DNA from: Thermodesulfovibrionia bacterium
GTDB lineage: Bacteria > Nitrospirota > Thermodesulfovibrionia > UBA6902
Assembly: GCA_947258735.1 (NCBI GenBank)
Contig: CAMYJJ010000070.1
Location: 1 to 12,112 of the forward strand
DNA: 12,112 nt
Direction: 5' to 3'
Of the stretch, positions 6,304 to 12,112 are shown in pieces. A model generated the notes under the pieces. That model made no database searches, was not told the DNA's origin, and saw only the letters and a program-made list of their open reading frames with translations. Within the stretch, counting starts at the first letter, position 1. Every line of letters starts with the position of its first letter. Both the position numbers and the translations under genes were made by a program.

Positions 6304-7248
6304 TTACCTCGTCAGTTCCCTGAAAATCGTCTCCAGGGTCCTTGATTCCATATGGAAATCCAGGAGTATCCAGTTGCTGTTTTTAATTACTTCATATACT
6401 TCAGGCCTCACATCTGTTTTTCCGCTGCAGGCCAGATGAACGTCTATGGTCCCGTTTTCATCATTAATAAGTATCACATCATTTACTTCAGGTACATTCC
6501 TCAGAGAGGTGCTTATCTCTTCAAAGCTGTTGTGCCTCAGTGATACCTGCATGATGTAATCACTTCCTGCTTCCCTTTTGAGTTCCTCGGTAGCTCCGGC
6601 AGCTACAATTTTCCCCTTATTGATAATCACGATCCGGTCACATGTGGCCTCGGCCTCACTGAGAATATGGGTAGAGAGGATAACGGTTTTTTCTTTACCG
6701 ATCTTCTTTATAATGTCCCTGATCTCCACTATCTGGTTAGGGTCAAGGCCGGAGGTAGGCTCATCAAGCACAAGTATCTCCGGATCATTCATCATGGCAT
6801 GGGCCAGACCGACTCTCTGTTTATATCCCTTTGAGAGTTCATTGATTGACTTATGCATGACCTCATGTATACCGCATATGCCTGCCAGTTCCTTCATGCG
6901 TGCGTCAATGCTTCCCTTCTCCAGTTCACGGACATCTGCAATAAACCTGAGATAATCATACACGATCATGTCAGGGTAGAGGGGCGCTGATTCAGGCAGG
7001 TATCCGATCAGTTTTTTGATCTCGAGCGCGTTATCTTTGATGCTGAAATCCTTTACCCTTATATCACCCGATGACGGCAGCAGATAACAGGTAAGCATCC
7101 TCATGGTGGTTGTCTTGCCTGCCCCATTCGGTCCGAGCAGACCAAGGACCTCACCTTTTCTGATTTCAAAACTGATCTGATCAACGGCGCATGTGTCGCC
7201 GTAATATTTTGTCAGTTCCTCTATGGTAATCATTGAATTGTTCATCAT
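6304..7248 (-). CDS. ABC transporter ATP-binding protein, GldA-like
   Basis: A 314-residue cytoplasmic ATPase. It shows Walker A GPNGAGKTT (39-47), signature LSKGYKQR (138-145), Walker B ILVLDEP (158-164), D-loop SGLD and the switch His in STHILSEAE (H194). The usual Q-loop position reads YLPESAPLYP, with Glu instead of Gln, which is common in GldA-like export ATPases. Residues from about 225 form a C-terminal extra domain seen in ABC-2 exporters. First gene of the minus-strand module, with its own promoter 30 bp upstream. The start MMNNSMITIEELTK could be at codon 1, 2 or 6; no strong ribosome site decides it and the first ATG is used. Confidence 0.9.
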   Translation of the reverse strand: MMNNSMITIEELTKYYGDTCAVDQISFEIRKGEVLGLLGPNGAGKTTTMRMLTCYLLPSSGDIRVKDFSIKDNALEIKKLIGYLPESAPLYPDMIVYDYLRFIADVRELEKGSIDARMKELAGICGIHEVMHKSINELSKGYKQRVGLAHAMMNDPEILVLDEPTSGLDPNQIVEIRDIIKKIGKEKTVILSTHILSEAEATCDRIVIINKGKIVAAGATEELKREAGSDYIMQVSLRHNSFEEISTSLRNVPEVNDVILINDENGTIDVHLACSGKTDVRPEVYEVIKNSNWILLDFHMESRTLETIFRELTR

Positions 7249-7277
7249 GTTTCAAGGGTATCTGATTCAGAAAAAAT

Positions 7278-7306
7278 ATTTTACGAATGAGAAAAAAAAA
7301 TTTCAA
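7278..7306 (-). promoter_or_regulatory. Sigma70-type promoter of the ABC operon
   Basis: Minus-strand TTGAAA (7306-7301, 5/6) and TAAAAT (7283-7278, 5/6) are spaced by 17 nt. The spacer holds a run of nine T, which may bend the DNA. Transcription would start near 7271, giving a leader of about 22 nt for the ATPase gene. This is the best candidate promoter for 2284-7248. Confidence 0.55.
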
Positions 7307-7340
7307 GCCCCATTTCATAAACCCTGCTGTGCACATTCTT

Positions 7341-7354
7341 ACGGATCAATCCGT
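7341..7354. other. Short perfect palindrome after the 82-residue gene
   Basis: ACGGATCAATCCGT is a perfect 14-base palindrome lying 44 bp past the stop of the minus-strand small gene and about 35 bp upstream of the ABC promoter. It has no adjacent T run, so it is a poor intrinsic terminator; it could be a protein-binding site. Low certainty. Confidence 0.25.
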
Positions 7355-7397
7355 TCACCTATTCACTGAATCAGCTATATTAACAGAATAGGCAAAT

Positions 7398-7646
7398 TTA
7401 CTCATCTACCAGCTGCCATTCTGCGAAACCCTGTTTTCGTTTTGTCAATGTAGCCCCTTTTAATCTGACGCGGGTTCTGACAGGATCTGTCTTGACATTT
7501 ATATATGCCCTGACAAGATTTGCCATGGTAGCTTCCTGGAACGTTATGCTCTTACCATCTTCAAAAACAATAGTTGTTCTTAAATGGGTATGGCCTTCCG
7601 GAATTTCAGCAATTATTTCTTTTACGTCTTTGTTTGCTATGTTCAT
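7398..7646 (-). CDS. Small conserved-looking hypothetical protein (82 aa)
   Basis: Not recognised as a named family. The product is soluble, with no signal peptide and no Cys. It alternates strands and turns (IPEGHTHLRTTIVFEDGKSI, then TFQEATMANLVRAYINVKTD, then RTRVRLKGATLTKRKQGFAE) and ends WQLVDE, which suggests a small alpha/beta or beta-barrel domain with a basic loop. The ribosome site GAGGG lies 6-7 nt before the ATG. It follows the candidate selenoprotein gene by 52 bp on the same strand, so the two are probably co-transcribed. Coding is supported by the ribosome site and the natural codon pattern; function is unknown. Confidence 0.65.
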   Translation of the reverse strand: MNIANKDVKEIIAEIPEGHTHLRTTIVFEDGKSITFQEATMANLVRAYINVKTDPVRTRVRLKGATLTKRKQGFAEWQLVDE

Positions 7647-7647
7647 A

Positions 7648-7660
7648 CTTGACCCTCAAG
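7648..7660 (-). promoter_or_regulatory. Ribosome binding site inside a mini-hairpin
   Basis: On the minus strand CTTGA-GGG-TCAAG is a 5-bp perfect stem with a 3-nt loop, ending 1 nt before the ATG of the 82-residue gene. The ribosome site GAGGG is split between the stem and the loop, so folding would partly hide it. Possible control or coupling of translation; a chance palindrome is also possible. Confidence 0.3.
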
Positions 7661-7667
7661 TTAAGAG

Positions 7668-7690
7668 ATATCGAGGTTGAACCTCGATAT
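7668..7690 (-). other. Perfect hairpin between candidate selenoprotein gene and small gene
   Basis: ATATCGAGGT and ACCTCGATAT form a 10-bp perfect stem around a 3-nt loop, 8 nt after the TAA of the selenoprotein reading frame. There is no T run after it on either strand, so it is more like an intercistronic RNA-stability or processing hairpin, or an operator, than a full terminator. Confidence 0.45.
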
Positions 7691-7698
7691 AAGCGTAA

Positions 7699-8454
7699 TT
7701 AATTCACATTAACTATGACCTTGTCTACACCGGTATTGCCGGTTTGAGGATCAAAGGCATAGACAATTATTTCGTAATTGCCTTTTTCAGAAACAGCTGC
7801 CTGTCCCTGAAAAGTGCTTGGTCCGCTAAATGAAAGGGGAACAGTATCAATGATTTTATCGTTATGTTTAACCATTGCCTGAATATCATATTTACTGGAG
7901 TCCCATAACCCGCCCGGGGTTAATGCGCATCCTCATATCATGACAATCCGGCTTTGAAAGGGAATAACCGCGTTACCGTCATGTATCCTGATCTTTTCAG
8001 GTGCACGGGCTACAACAGAAAATCCAGGGATTTCAATAATAATCCCTTCCCCTGTGATGTCCTTGCCCGGTATCAGCCATATTTGTGTAGAACTTTTTAT
8101 CATGTCCGGTTTTGTGACCAGAGGGGCATCAATTTCTATGGTAATCAATACAGGTTCGCTAATGTCGATGGATGTTTCAAACTTTGCAGCCCCGTCACTT
8201 ATGGTCCCATATCTTGTTTTTGGTTCGATCATGATTCTTCCGGTATTACCTGTGGAACCGGCAGTCACTCCCTCGGCCAGGACGTTTCCGGTATCACTGT
8301 CTTTTACTGTTACAAGGGCCCCTCCCATACTTGTTCCCACAAACTTGGCATCTTTAGATTTGGCCCTGATAACCAGACTGGTTGGTACAGCTTCAACTAT
8401 CCCGTATAACAGAATACCTGACATGAGCACGGCTGCAGTTAAAACCTTTTTCAT
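7699..8454 (-). CDS. Candidate exported selenoprotein with U-G-C motif (in-frame TGA read as Sec)
   Basis: The ATG at 8454 has a strong ribosome site (AGGAGAGG) and opens a signal peptide, MKKVLTAAVLMSGILLYGIVEA, with likely cleavage after residue 22. Residues 23-173 look like a beta-rich exported domain (TSLVIRAKSKDAKFVG, GGALVTVKDSDTGNVLAEGV, PVLITIEID). The frame meets TGA at 7933-7935 (residue 174) and continues without break for 77 codons to TAA at 7699. The downstream part has the same style: GCALTPGGLWDSSKYDIQAM, then PLSFSGPSTFQGQAAVSEKG, NYEIIVYAFDPQTGNTGVDK, VIVNVN. The TGA is next to Gly-Cys, giving U174-G-C176, a plausible redox pair, and is followed by a SECIS-like stem-loop. If read as a stop the product would be 173 residues and the remaining strands would be lost. 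Alternatives are a nonsense mutation, a sequencing error for TGC/TGT, or natural termination with relic coding downstream. Protein family is not recognised with certainty; the reaction is unknown. Confidence 0.68.
7897..7932 (-). promoter_or_regulatory. Candidate bacterial SECIS stem-loop just after the in-frame TGA
   Basis: Reading the mRNA from the base after UGA, 16 nt precede an apical loop CGGGC (7916-7912). The upper stem is UAACCC paired with GGGUUA (6 bp). Below it a single bulged U (7923) is followed by CA paired with UG, and a short GGA/UCC pair lies at the base around a 4 x 4 internal loop. The distance to the loop, a G within the first two loop bases and a bulged U on the 5' side all match the known bacterial SECIS pattern typified by E. 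coli fdhF. The stem also encodes Leu-Thr-Pro-Gly-Gly, so part of it could be coincidence. Confidence 0.55.
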
Positions 8455-8561
8455 AATTCCTCTCCTTTTGATTGAGTAATAGTTATTAATAATAAACATT
8501 AAACCAGATTTTTTAAAGCATGAGATGTGTTACAGTGTTCCTCTGAAGATTTAATTATTTC

Positions 8562-8613
8562 TTGATCAAACGTGTCGTTTTACGATATTATTTCAGAGCT
8601 TATATGACACGTT
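8562..8613 (+). promoter_or_regulatory. Possible promoter and operator of the transporter gene
   Basis: TTGATC (8562-8567) and TATTAT (8586-8591) are spaced by 18 nt. AACGTGTC (8569-8576), inside the spacer, is the exact inverted repeat of GACACGTT (8606-8613), so a dimeric regulator could bind across the start region. The leader would be about 125 nt. The rest of the divergent gap 8455-8722 shows only AT-rich sequence and a short ATCCGG/CCGGAT inverted repeat at 8645-8664; no clear promoter for the minus-strand selenoprotein gene could be singled out. Confidence 0.35.
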
Positions 8614-8722
8614 CTACGCATCAATTTTTTTATTCAGGTCTTTTATCCGGGATCTGTTCCGGATCTCAGGTGTTCCTTCAACATGTTTCTGTGATTAATA
8701 CCTCCCATGAAAGGACAGAGCA

Positions 8723-10027
8723 ATGTATAACCTTGTGAGTTTTGGCGGAATATTTATTCTTATGGCTTTTGCATGGCTGCTGTCTGCTGAAAGAAGGGTG
8801 GTGAACTGGCGTGTCATCTTATGGGGACTTGCCCTTCAGATGATCTTTGCCCTGTTTATATTTATCGTGCCGGCAGGGGCCAATCTATTTATGTTTATCA
8901 ATGATGCCCTGGTGAAGATAATAGATGTTGCCGGTGCAGGCACTAAATTCCTGTTCGGAAGGCTAGCCCTGGCGCCAGGCACTACAAATGAATGGGGAGA
9001 AGAGTCCCTTGGTTTCATTTTTGCTGTACAGGTGCTGCCGCAGATTATTTTCTTTGCCAGCCTCATGGCAGTTCTCTATTATGTGGGGATAATGTCTTGG
9101 CTTGTTAGAATTTTTGCAAAGATTTTCACAAAACTCATGAAAGTCAGTGGAGCTGAATCTCTGTGCGCGTCAAGCAATATTTTTGTGGGTATTGAGTCTG
9201 CCACAACCATCCGTCCCTATCTGGAACGAATGACAAAGTCAGAACTCTGTACAATTCTCACCGCAGGCATGGCGACGATAGCATCAACTGTGCTGGCAAT
9301 TTATATTCTCATACTCCAGAAACAGTTCCCGACAATTGCCGGGCACCTTGTGTCGGCCTCGTTCCTGTCGGCACCTGCTGCGATCATCATGTCAAAGCTG
9401 TTGATGCCGGAAACAGAGCAGCCTGAGACTCTGGGGGTAGACGTGAAACCATATTATGAAAAAGAATCATCAATGATCGAAGCAATTATCAACGGAGCCA
9501 ACGCAGGTCTGAAACTGGCTGTAGGCGTAGTCGCTTTGCTCGTGGCATTTCTTGGACTTGTAGCACTTGCTGATTTTATATCTGCAGGCGCCGGAGCAAA
9601 AATAAACGAATTAATAGGTCTGAAGATCGACTGGTCATTAAAGGGACTGTTTGGATATGTTTTTTATCCTTTTACCTTAATCATAGGGGTCCCCCCTGTT
9701 GATGCATTTGAAATATCAAAAGTAATCGGAGAAAGGGCCATTGTCACGGAAACAAAATCCTATATGGATCTTGCAGTGCTGATTGACGGGGGGGTACTTA
9801 AAGACCCGAGGTCAGCTTTTCTGGCCACATATGCCCTTTGCGGATTTGCTCATATAGCATCTCTGGCAATATTTATAGGAGGTATTGCCGCACTTGTTCC
9901 GTCAAGGACAGCTGATCTGTCAGCAGTGGGTCCCCGGGCATTGCTTGCGGCAACTCTGGCCTGCCTTATGACAGCTGCAGTTGCAGGGACGTTTTTCACA
10001 GGCGGCTCAATACTGCTCGGACAATAA
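8723..10027 (+). CDS. Concentrative nucleoside transporter (CNT/NupC family)
   Basis: A 434-residue inner-membrane protein with the CNT order: an N-terminal hydrophobic region, the gate-domain region LGFIFAVQVLPQIIFFASLM, then GAESLCASSNIFVGIESATTI (143-163), RPYLERMTKSELCTILTAGM with an unwound helix, a nucleoside transporter C-terminal domain, and LATYALCGFAHIASLAIFIG near 367-386. CNT proteins are Na+ or H+ symporters that take up nucleosides. E343 in VTETKSY and S380 correspond to ribose-binding positions known in Vibrio cholerae CNT. The GQTE motif of that protein reads GIES here with one residue fewer nearby, and the Asn of FAN is His (H377), so base and sugar preference may differ. AAAGGA about 9 nt before the ATG supports the start. 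It is followed after 11 nt by the flavoprotein gene. Confidence 0.9.
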   Translation: MYNLVSFGGIFILMAFAWLLSAERRVVNWRVILWGLALQMIFALFIFIVPAGANLFMFINDALVKIIDVAGAGTKFLFGRLALAPGTTNEWGEESLGFIFAVQVLPQIIFFASLMAVLYYVGIMSWLVRIFAKIFTKLMKVSGAESLCASSNIFVGIESATTIRPYLERMTKSELCTILTAGMATIASTVLAIYILILQKQFPTIAGHLVSASFLSAPAAIIMSKLLMPETEQPETLGVDVKPYYEKESSMIEAIINGANAGLKLAVGVVALLVAFLGLVALADFISAGAGAKINELIGLKIDWSLKGLFGYVFYPFTLIIGVPPVDAFEISKVIGERAIVTETKSYMDLAVLIDGGVLKDPRSAFLATYALCGFAHIASLAIFIGGIAALVPSRTADLSAVGPRALLAATLACLMTAAVAGTFFTGGSILLGQ

Positions 10028-10038
10028 CTGATTAATCC

Positions 10039-11208
10039 ATGCTTCAGACATCTACTCATTTTGACATTATCATTGCAGGCGGCGGTCCTGCCGGTTCAAC
10101 AGCAGCTTATATATTAAGCAGGGCCGGGCTGAATGTATGTATCATCGATAAAAGTACATTCCCACGGAAAAAGCTTTGCGGGGGATTGATAACATATAAA
10201 ACCTTAAGGGTGCTGGAGAGGGTCTTTGGTATAACTGTTGATATGCTTAATCAGCATGACATGGTTGAATATGAGTCTGATCATTATCAGGTATTCGGCA
10301 AAAAGAGGTTGATATCAGAAAGACGTTTTGAGGTCCCCTTTCGTTTTATAGACAGGGAAAAGTATGACAGATTTCTCCTGCAAAAAGCAGTTCAGGCCGG
10401 GTCCTCACTTATTGAGGGTGACGGGGTTATGGAAGTAAATATATCAAAAAGCAGAGTTACAACACAGGGCGGGAAAGATATTACAGCTGATATTATCATT
10501 GGCGCTGACGGGATAAACAGCAGGGTGAGAAGAAGCTTTCCTGTTGATCTGTTTGGAAGAGAGGACTGGACTGATCATGTGGCTTCAGCTCATGAAGTTA
10601 TTATCAGTAGAGAAAGAATAAAAAAGCAGGTCGACCATCCCATACTTTATTTCGGTTATGTACATCATGGCTATGCCTGGATATTTCCCAACAGAGATAC
10701 GGTAAAAGCAGGAATATGCGGACTGAAGCAGAAAACAGGAAAGAGTATACTATCCATATTCAGGGAATTTCTGCATGCACTTGATTTGGGCAATGCCGGA
10801 GATAAGAGGATTAACAGTTATGTCCTGCCTTATGGCTGTTATTTGCCATATCCTGCCTTTAGAAACATGGCCATGGTCGGAGATGCTGCCGGGTTTGCAG
10901 ACCCGCTTATAGGCGAAGGAATTTATTATGCCCAGAGGAGCGCTGAACTCGCGGCACGGGCTGTGCTGACCATGATGGATGAAGATAAAAAGTGTGATGA
11001 AATGGAACATTACTATGTCCCGTTATTTAAACAGCATCTTTTGACGGAATTTGAATATGCGGGGAAGATAAGACATGCCATATTCAGATATTTCAGCCTT
11101 TCTGACTTTTATGTATTAGGAAAGATCATGAACTTGTATGGCAATAAACCTATCGAGGCGATTCATGGCATCAGGTCATATAAATGGCTGCACAAAATGG
11201 AGAACTAG
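10039..11208 (+). CDS. Geranylgeranyl reductase family FAD-dependent oxidoreductase
   Basis: A 389-residue flavoprotein of the PHBH fold. The N-terminal FAD site is IIIAGGGPAGSTAAYILSRA (Gly14-Gly19 loop) followed by the acidic ribose contact in IIDKSTF. The GGR-type substrate-side motif FPRKKLCGG is at 41-49. GADGINSRVR (155-164) is the second dinucleotide motif, GYAWIFP (211-217) is the GGR YxWxFP motif, and MVGDAAGFADPLIGEGI (279-295) is the FAD pyrophosphate/ribityl motif. Family members reduce isoprenoid double bonds of membrane lipids, quinone side chains or chlorophyll precursors; the substrate here cannot be told, and menaquinone side chain or a polyprenyl lipid are candidates. Probably peripheral to the membrane. 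The ATG at 10039 lies 11 nt past the transporter stop without a visible ribosome site, so coupled translation is likely. Confidence 0.87.
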   Translation: MLQTSTHFDIIIAGGGPAGSTAAYILSRAGLNVCIIDKSTFPRKKLCGGLITYKTLRVLERVFGITVDMLNQHDMVEYESDHYQVFGKKRLISERRFEVPFRFIDREKYDRFLLQKAVQAGSSLIEGDGVMEVNISKSRVTTQGGKDITADIIIGADGINSRVRRSFPVDLFGREDWTDHVASAHEVIISRERIKKQVDHPILYFGYVHHGYAWIFPNRDTVKAGICGLKQKTGKSILSIFREFLHALDLGNAGDKRINSYVLPYGCYLPYPAFRNMAMVGDAAGFADPLIGEGIYYAQRSAELAARAVLTMMDEDKKCDEMEHYYVPLFKQHLLTEFEYAGKIRHAIFRYFSLSDFYVLGKIMNLYGNKPIEAIHGIRSYKWLHKMEN

Positions 11209-11239
11209 AGAGATACCTGCATGCTATCGGCAAGGTTCA

Positions 11240-11272
11240 ATATTTTAAGTAAAATATGGGTTCAGACCCTAC
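11240..11272. other. Convergent intergenic hairpins with GTAG-type foot
   Basis: ATATTTTA and TAAAATAT (11240-11257) are a perfect 8-bp inverted repeat with a 2-nt centre. Next to it, on the minus strand, GTAGGGTCTGAACCC (11272-11258) has a 4-bp GGGT/ACCC stem, and its TAG is the stop codon of the dehydrogenase gene. Lying between converging genes, they could act as a weak two-way terminator; no long T run is present. Confidence 0.3.
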
Positions 11273-12112
11273 TTCTTTCTGCGGTCTGATTTCCTTTTTC
11301 TGGCATCATCCTTGATTCTTTTGATATGACCTCTCCCCAGGCCCTTTACTTCACAGCCCAGCTCAAAATACCGTTTGATCTTTTCATCATCAAGGATGCC
11401 GAAACAGTCAATAACGGCACATGTATTGCCTACAGCTTTGACGACCTTGTCAGGGTCCAGATTAAGATAGTGGTTATGTCTGACAGCAAAAATAACGGCA
11501 TCAGACCCTTTAAATGCTTTCATTAATTTCTGCTCTATCTGAAGACCTGACAGCTTGTCCTGGTTTCTGAAAAAACGGGCCAGGCTGTGGTCTTTGGAAG
11601 GGTAACTGTCCTGCTTTTCAAACTCCCACCAGTTGGAAAGATATGGGTCATGAACATGCATGTTAGCGCCCATTTCAGTAAGCTTTCGTACAATCAGTTC
11701 AGAGCCGCTGTATCGGGTATCGCCAACATCTTCCCTGTATGAGGCGCCGAGCAATAATATGTCTGCAGCGGCAATTGGCCTGCTCATATTTCTTAAGGCA
11801 TCTCTGACGAGCTGTCCAACACGAAGTGCACGGGTATCATTGATATTTATTGCCATAGGGGTAATCTTGAAAATATCATCTTCAAATCCATGTATATGTT
11901 TATATGCCCATACACCAAGACCTCCGTCCTTGGGCAGACAGTAACCGCCTATTCCGGGGCCGGGAAAAATAATATTGCTGTGTGTAGGCCTGACCTTTAT
12001 TGAATTGATGACTTTTAAAAGATCAACACCATTGCGTTCTGCAAAGAGGCTCCACTCGTCCATAAACGCGAGAATAGTGGCGCGATAACTGTTTTCTATA
12101 ATTTTCGCTGTT
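11269..12112 (-). CDS. UDP-glucose/GDP-mannose-type nucleotide-sugar dehydrogenase, C-terminal part, runs off the window
   Basis: The minus-strand frame is open to the edge, so the ATG at 12063 is an internal Met, not the start; the codons before it read AKIIENSYRATILAF, which is the conserved central-domain helix of this family. Next come MDEWSLFAERNGVDLLKVIN and GPGIGGYCLPKDGG, whose Cys is the catalytic nucleophile that forms the thioester in the two-step NAD-dependent oxidation of the sugar C6 alcohol to a uronic acid. The C-terminal UDP-binding domain starts at DILLLGASYREDVGDTRYSG, with HVHDPYLSNWWE and AVIFAVRHNHYLNLDPDKVV. A Lys/Arg-rich tail (HIKRIKDDARKRKSDRRKK) extends past the usual end. 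The product would supply UDP-sugar acids for exopolysaccharide, capsule or O-antigen; the exact substrate needs the missing N-terminal half and neighbours. Confidence 0.88.
   Translation of the reverse strand, partial: TAKIIENSYRATILAFMDEWSLFAERNGVDLLKVINSIKVRPTHSNIIFPGPGIGGYCLPKDGGLGVWAYKHIHGFEDDIFKITPMAININDTRALRVGQLVRDALRNMSRPIAAADILLLGASYREDVGDTRYSGSELIVRKLTEMGANMHVHDPYLSNWWEFEKQDSYPSKDHSLARFFRNQDKLSGLQIEQKLMKAFKGSDAVIFAVRHNHYLNLDPDKVVKAVGNTCAVIDCFGILDDEKIKRYFELGCEVKGLGRGHIKRIKDDARKRKSDRRKK

Noticed and set aside
3384..7248. Assigning the ABC module to gliding motility
   Set aside because: Only the GldA/F/G-like parts are present; the motor and adhesin export genes essential for gliding are absent from the window and the module is widespread in non-gliding bacteria.
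7270..7306. T-rich stretch on the minus strand as an intrinsic terminator of the 82-residue gene
   Set aside because: No GC-rich hairpin directly precedes the T run; the stretch fits better as the spacer of the TTGAAA/TAAAAT promoter.
7699..7935. Explanation of the TGA by a frameshift or by a separate downstream gene
   Set aside because: The frame before and after the TGA is the same, so no frameshift is needed, and the downstream segment has no ribosome site or good start codon of its own in the right place. A point nonsense mutation remains possible and is noted with the feature.
7954..8479. Two long plus-strand open frames opposite the selenoprotein gene
   Set aside because: They lie wholly antisense to a gene with a good ribosome site and signal peptide, have no ribosome sites of their own, and their peptides look unlike natural proteins.
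8614..8722. Riboswitch in the leader of the nucleoside transporter
   Set aside because: Only one short hairpin (ATCCGG/CCGGAT) and a T run were found; nothing matches the conserved core of purine, preQ1 or other known riboswitches.
11269..12063. Taking the ATG at 12063 as the start of the dehydrogenase
   Set aside because: The frame stays open to the window edge and the upstream codons encode a conserved family helix, so the gene is partial.

Overview
The window reads as a piece of chromosome from an anaerobic or facultatively anaerobic Gram-negative bacterium. The best guess is Nitrospirota or Desulfobacterota, from gene style only: a multihaem c-type cytochrome with a cleavable signal peptide, a SurA/PpiD-type periplasmic chaperone, a Gld-like ABC module, a CNT nucleoside transporter, a geranylgeranyl-reductase-type flavoprotein and a nucleotide-sugar dehydrogenase. 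Base composition is moderate and fairly even, and no rRNA, tRNA or CRISPR array is seen.

Left edge (1-312): the 5' part of a REP-associated tyrosine transposase (RAYT) runs off the window on the minus strand. It probably starts at a TTG behind an extended -10 promoter. A GC-rich REP-like palindrome lies between it and the next gene, and its GTAG foot supplies the stop codon of the cytochrome gene. Positions 309-3234 (minus) then carry the cytochrome, a membrane-anchored SurA_N protein and a DUF4340 protein. The last two are separated by a 188-bp MITE-like element with perfect 34-bp terminal inverted repeats. The outer arm of this element provides a consensus -35 box for the SurA_N gene, predicted to give a leaderless mRNA.

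Positions 2284-7248 (minus) form one module in transcription order: ABC ATPase, ABC-2 permease, GldG-like auxiliary protein, DUF4340 protein. A good sigma70-type promoter sits at 7278-7306. The ATPase and permease would form the pump and the two single-span proteins would act on the outer face of the membrane; the substrate is unknown.

Positions 7398-8454 (minus) hold the most interesting locus. An exported protein would end at an in-frame TGA (7933-7935), but the same frame continues for 77 codons to a TAA at 7699. The TGA is followed at once by Gly-Cys (a U-G-C motif) and by a stem-loop with the spacing, bulged U and loop G of a bacterial SECIS element. I annotate it as a candidate selenoprotein, followed by a small conserved-looking 82-residue gene.

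Positions 8723-11208 (plus) hold a CNT-family transporter with an altered nucleoside-binding motif, then, 11 nt later, a geranylgeranyl-reductase-family FAD protein. A divergent intergenic region at 8455-8722 contains a plausible promoter with an inverted repeat in its spacer. Convergent to this pair, at the right edge, is the C-terminal part of a UDP-sugar dehydrogenase (minus), which continues beyond the window.
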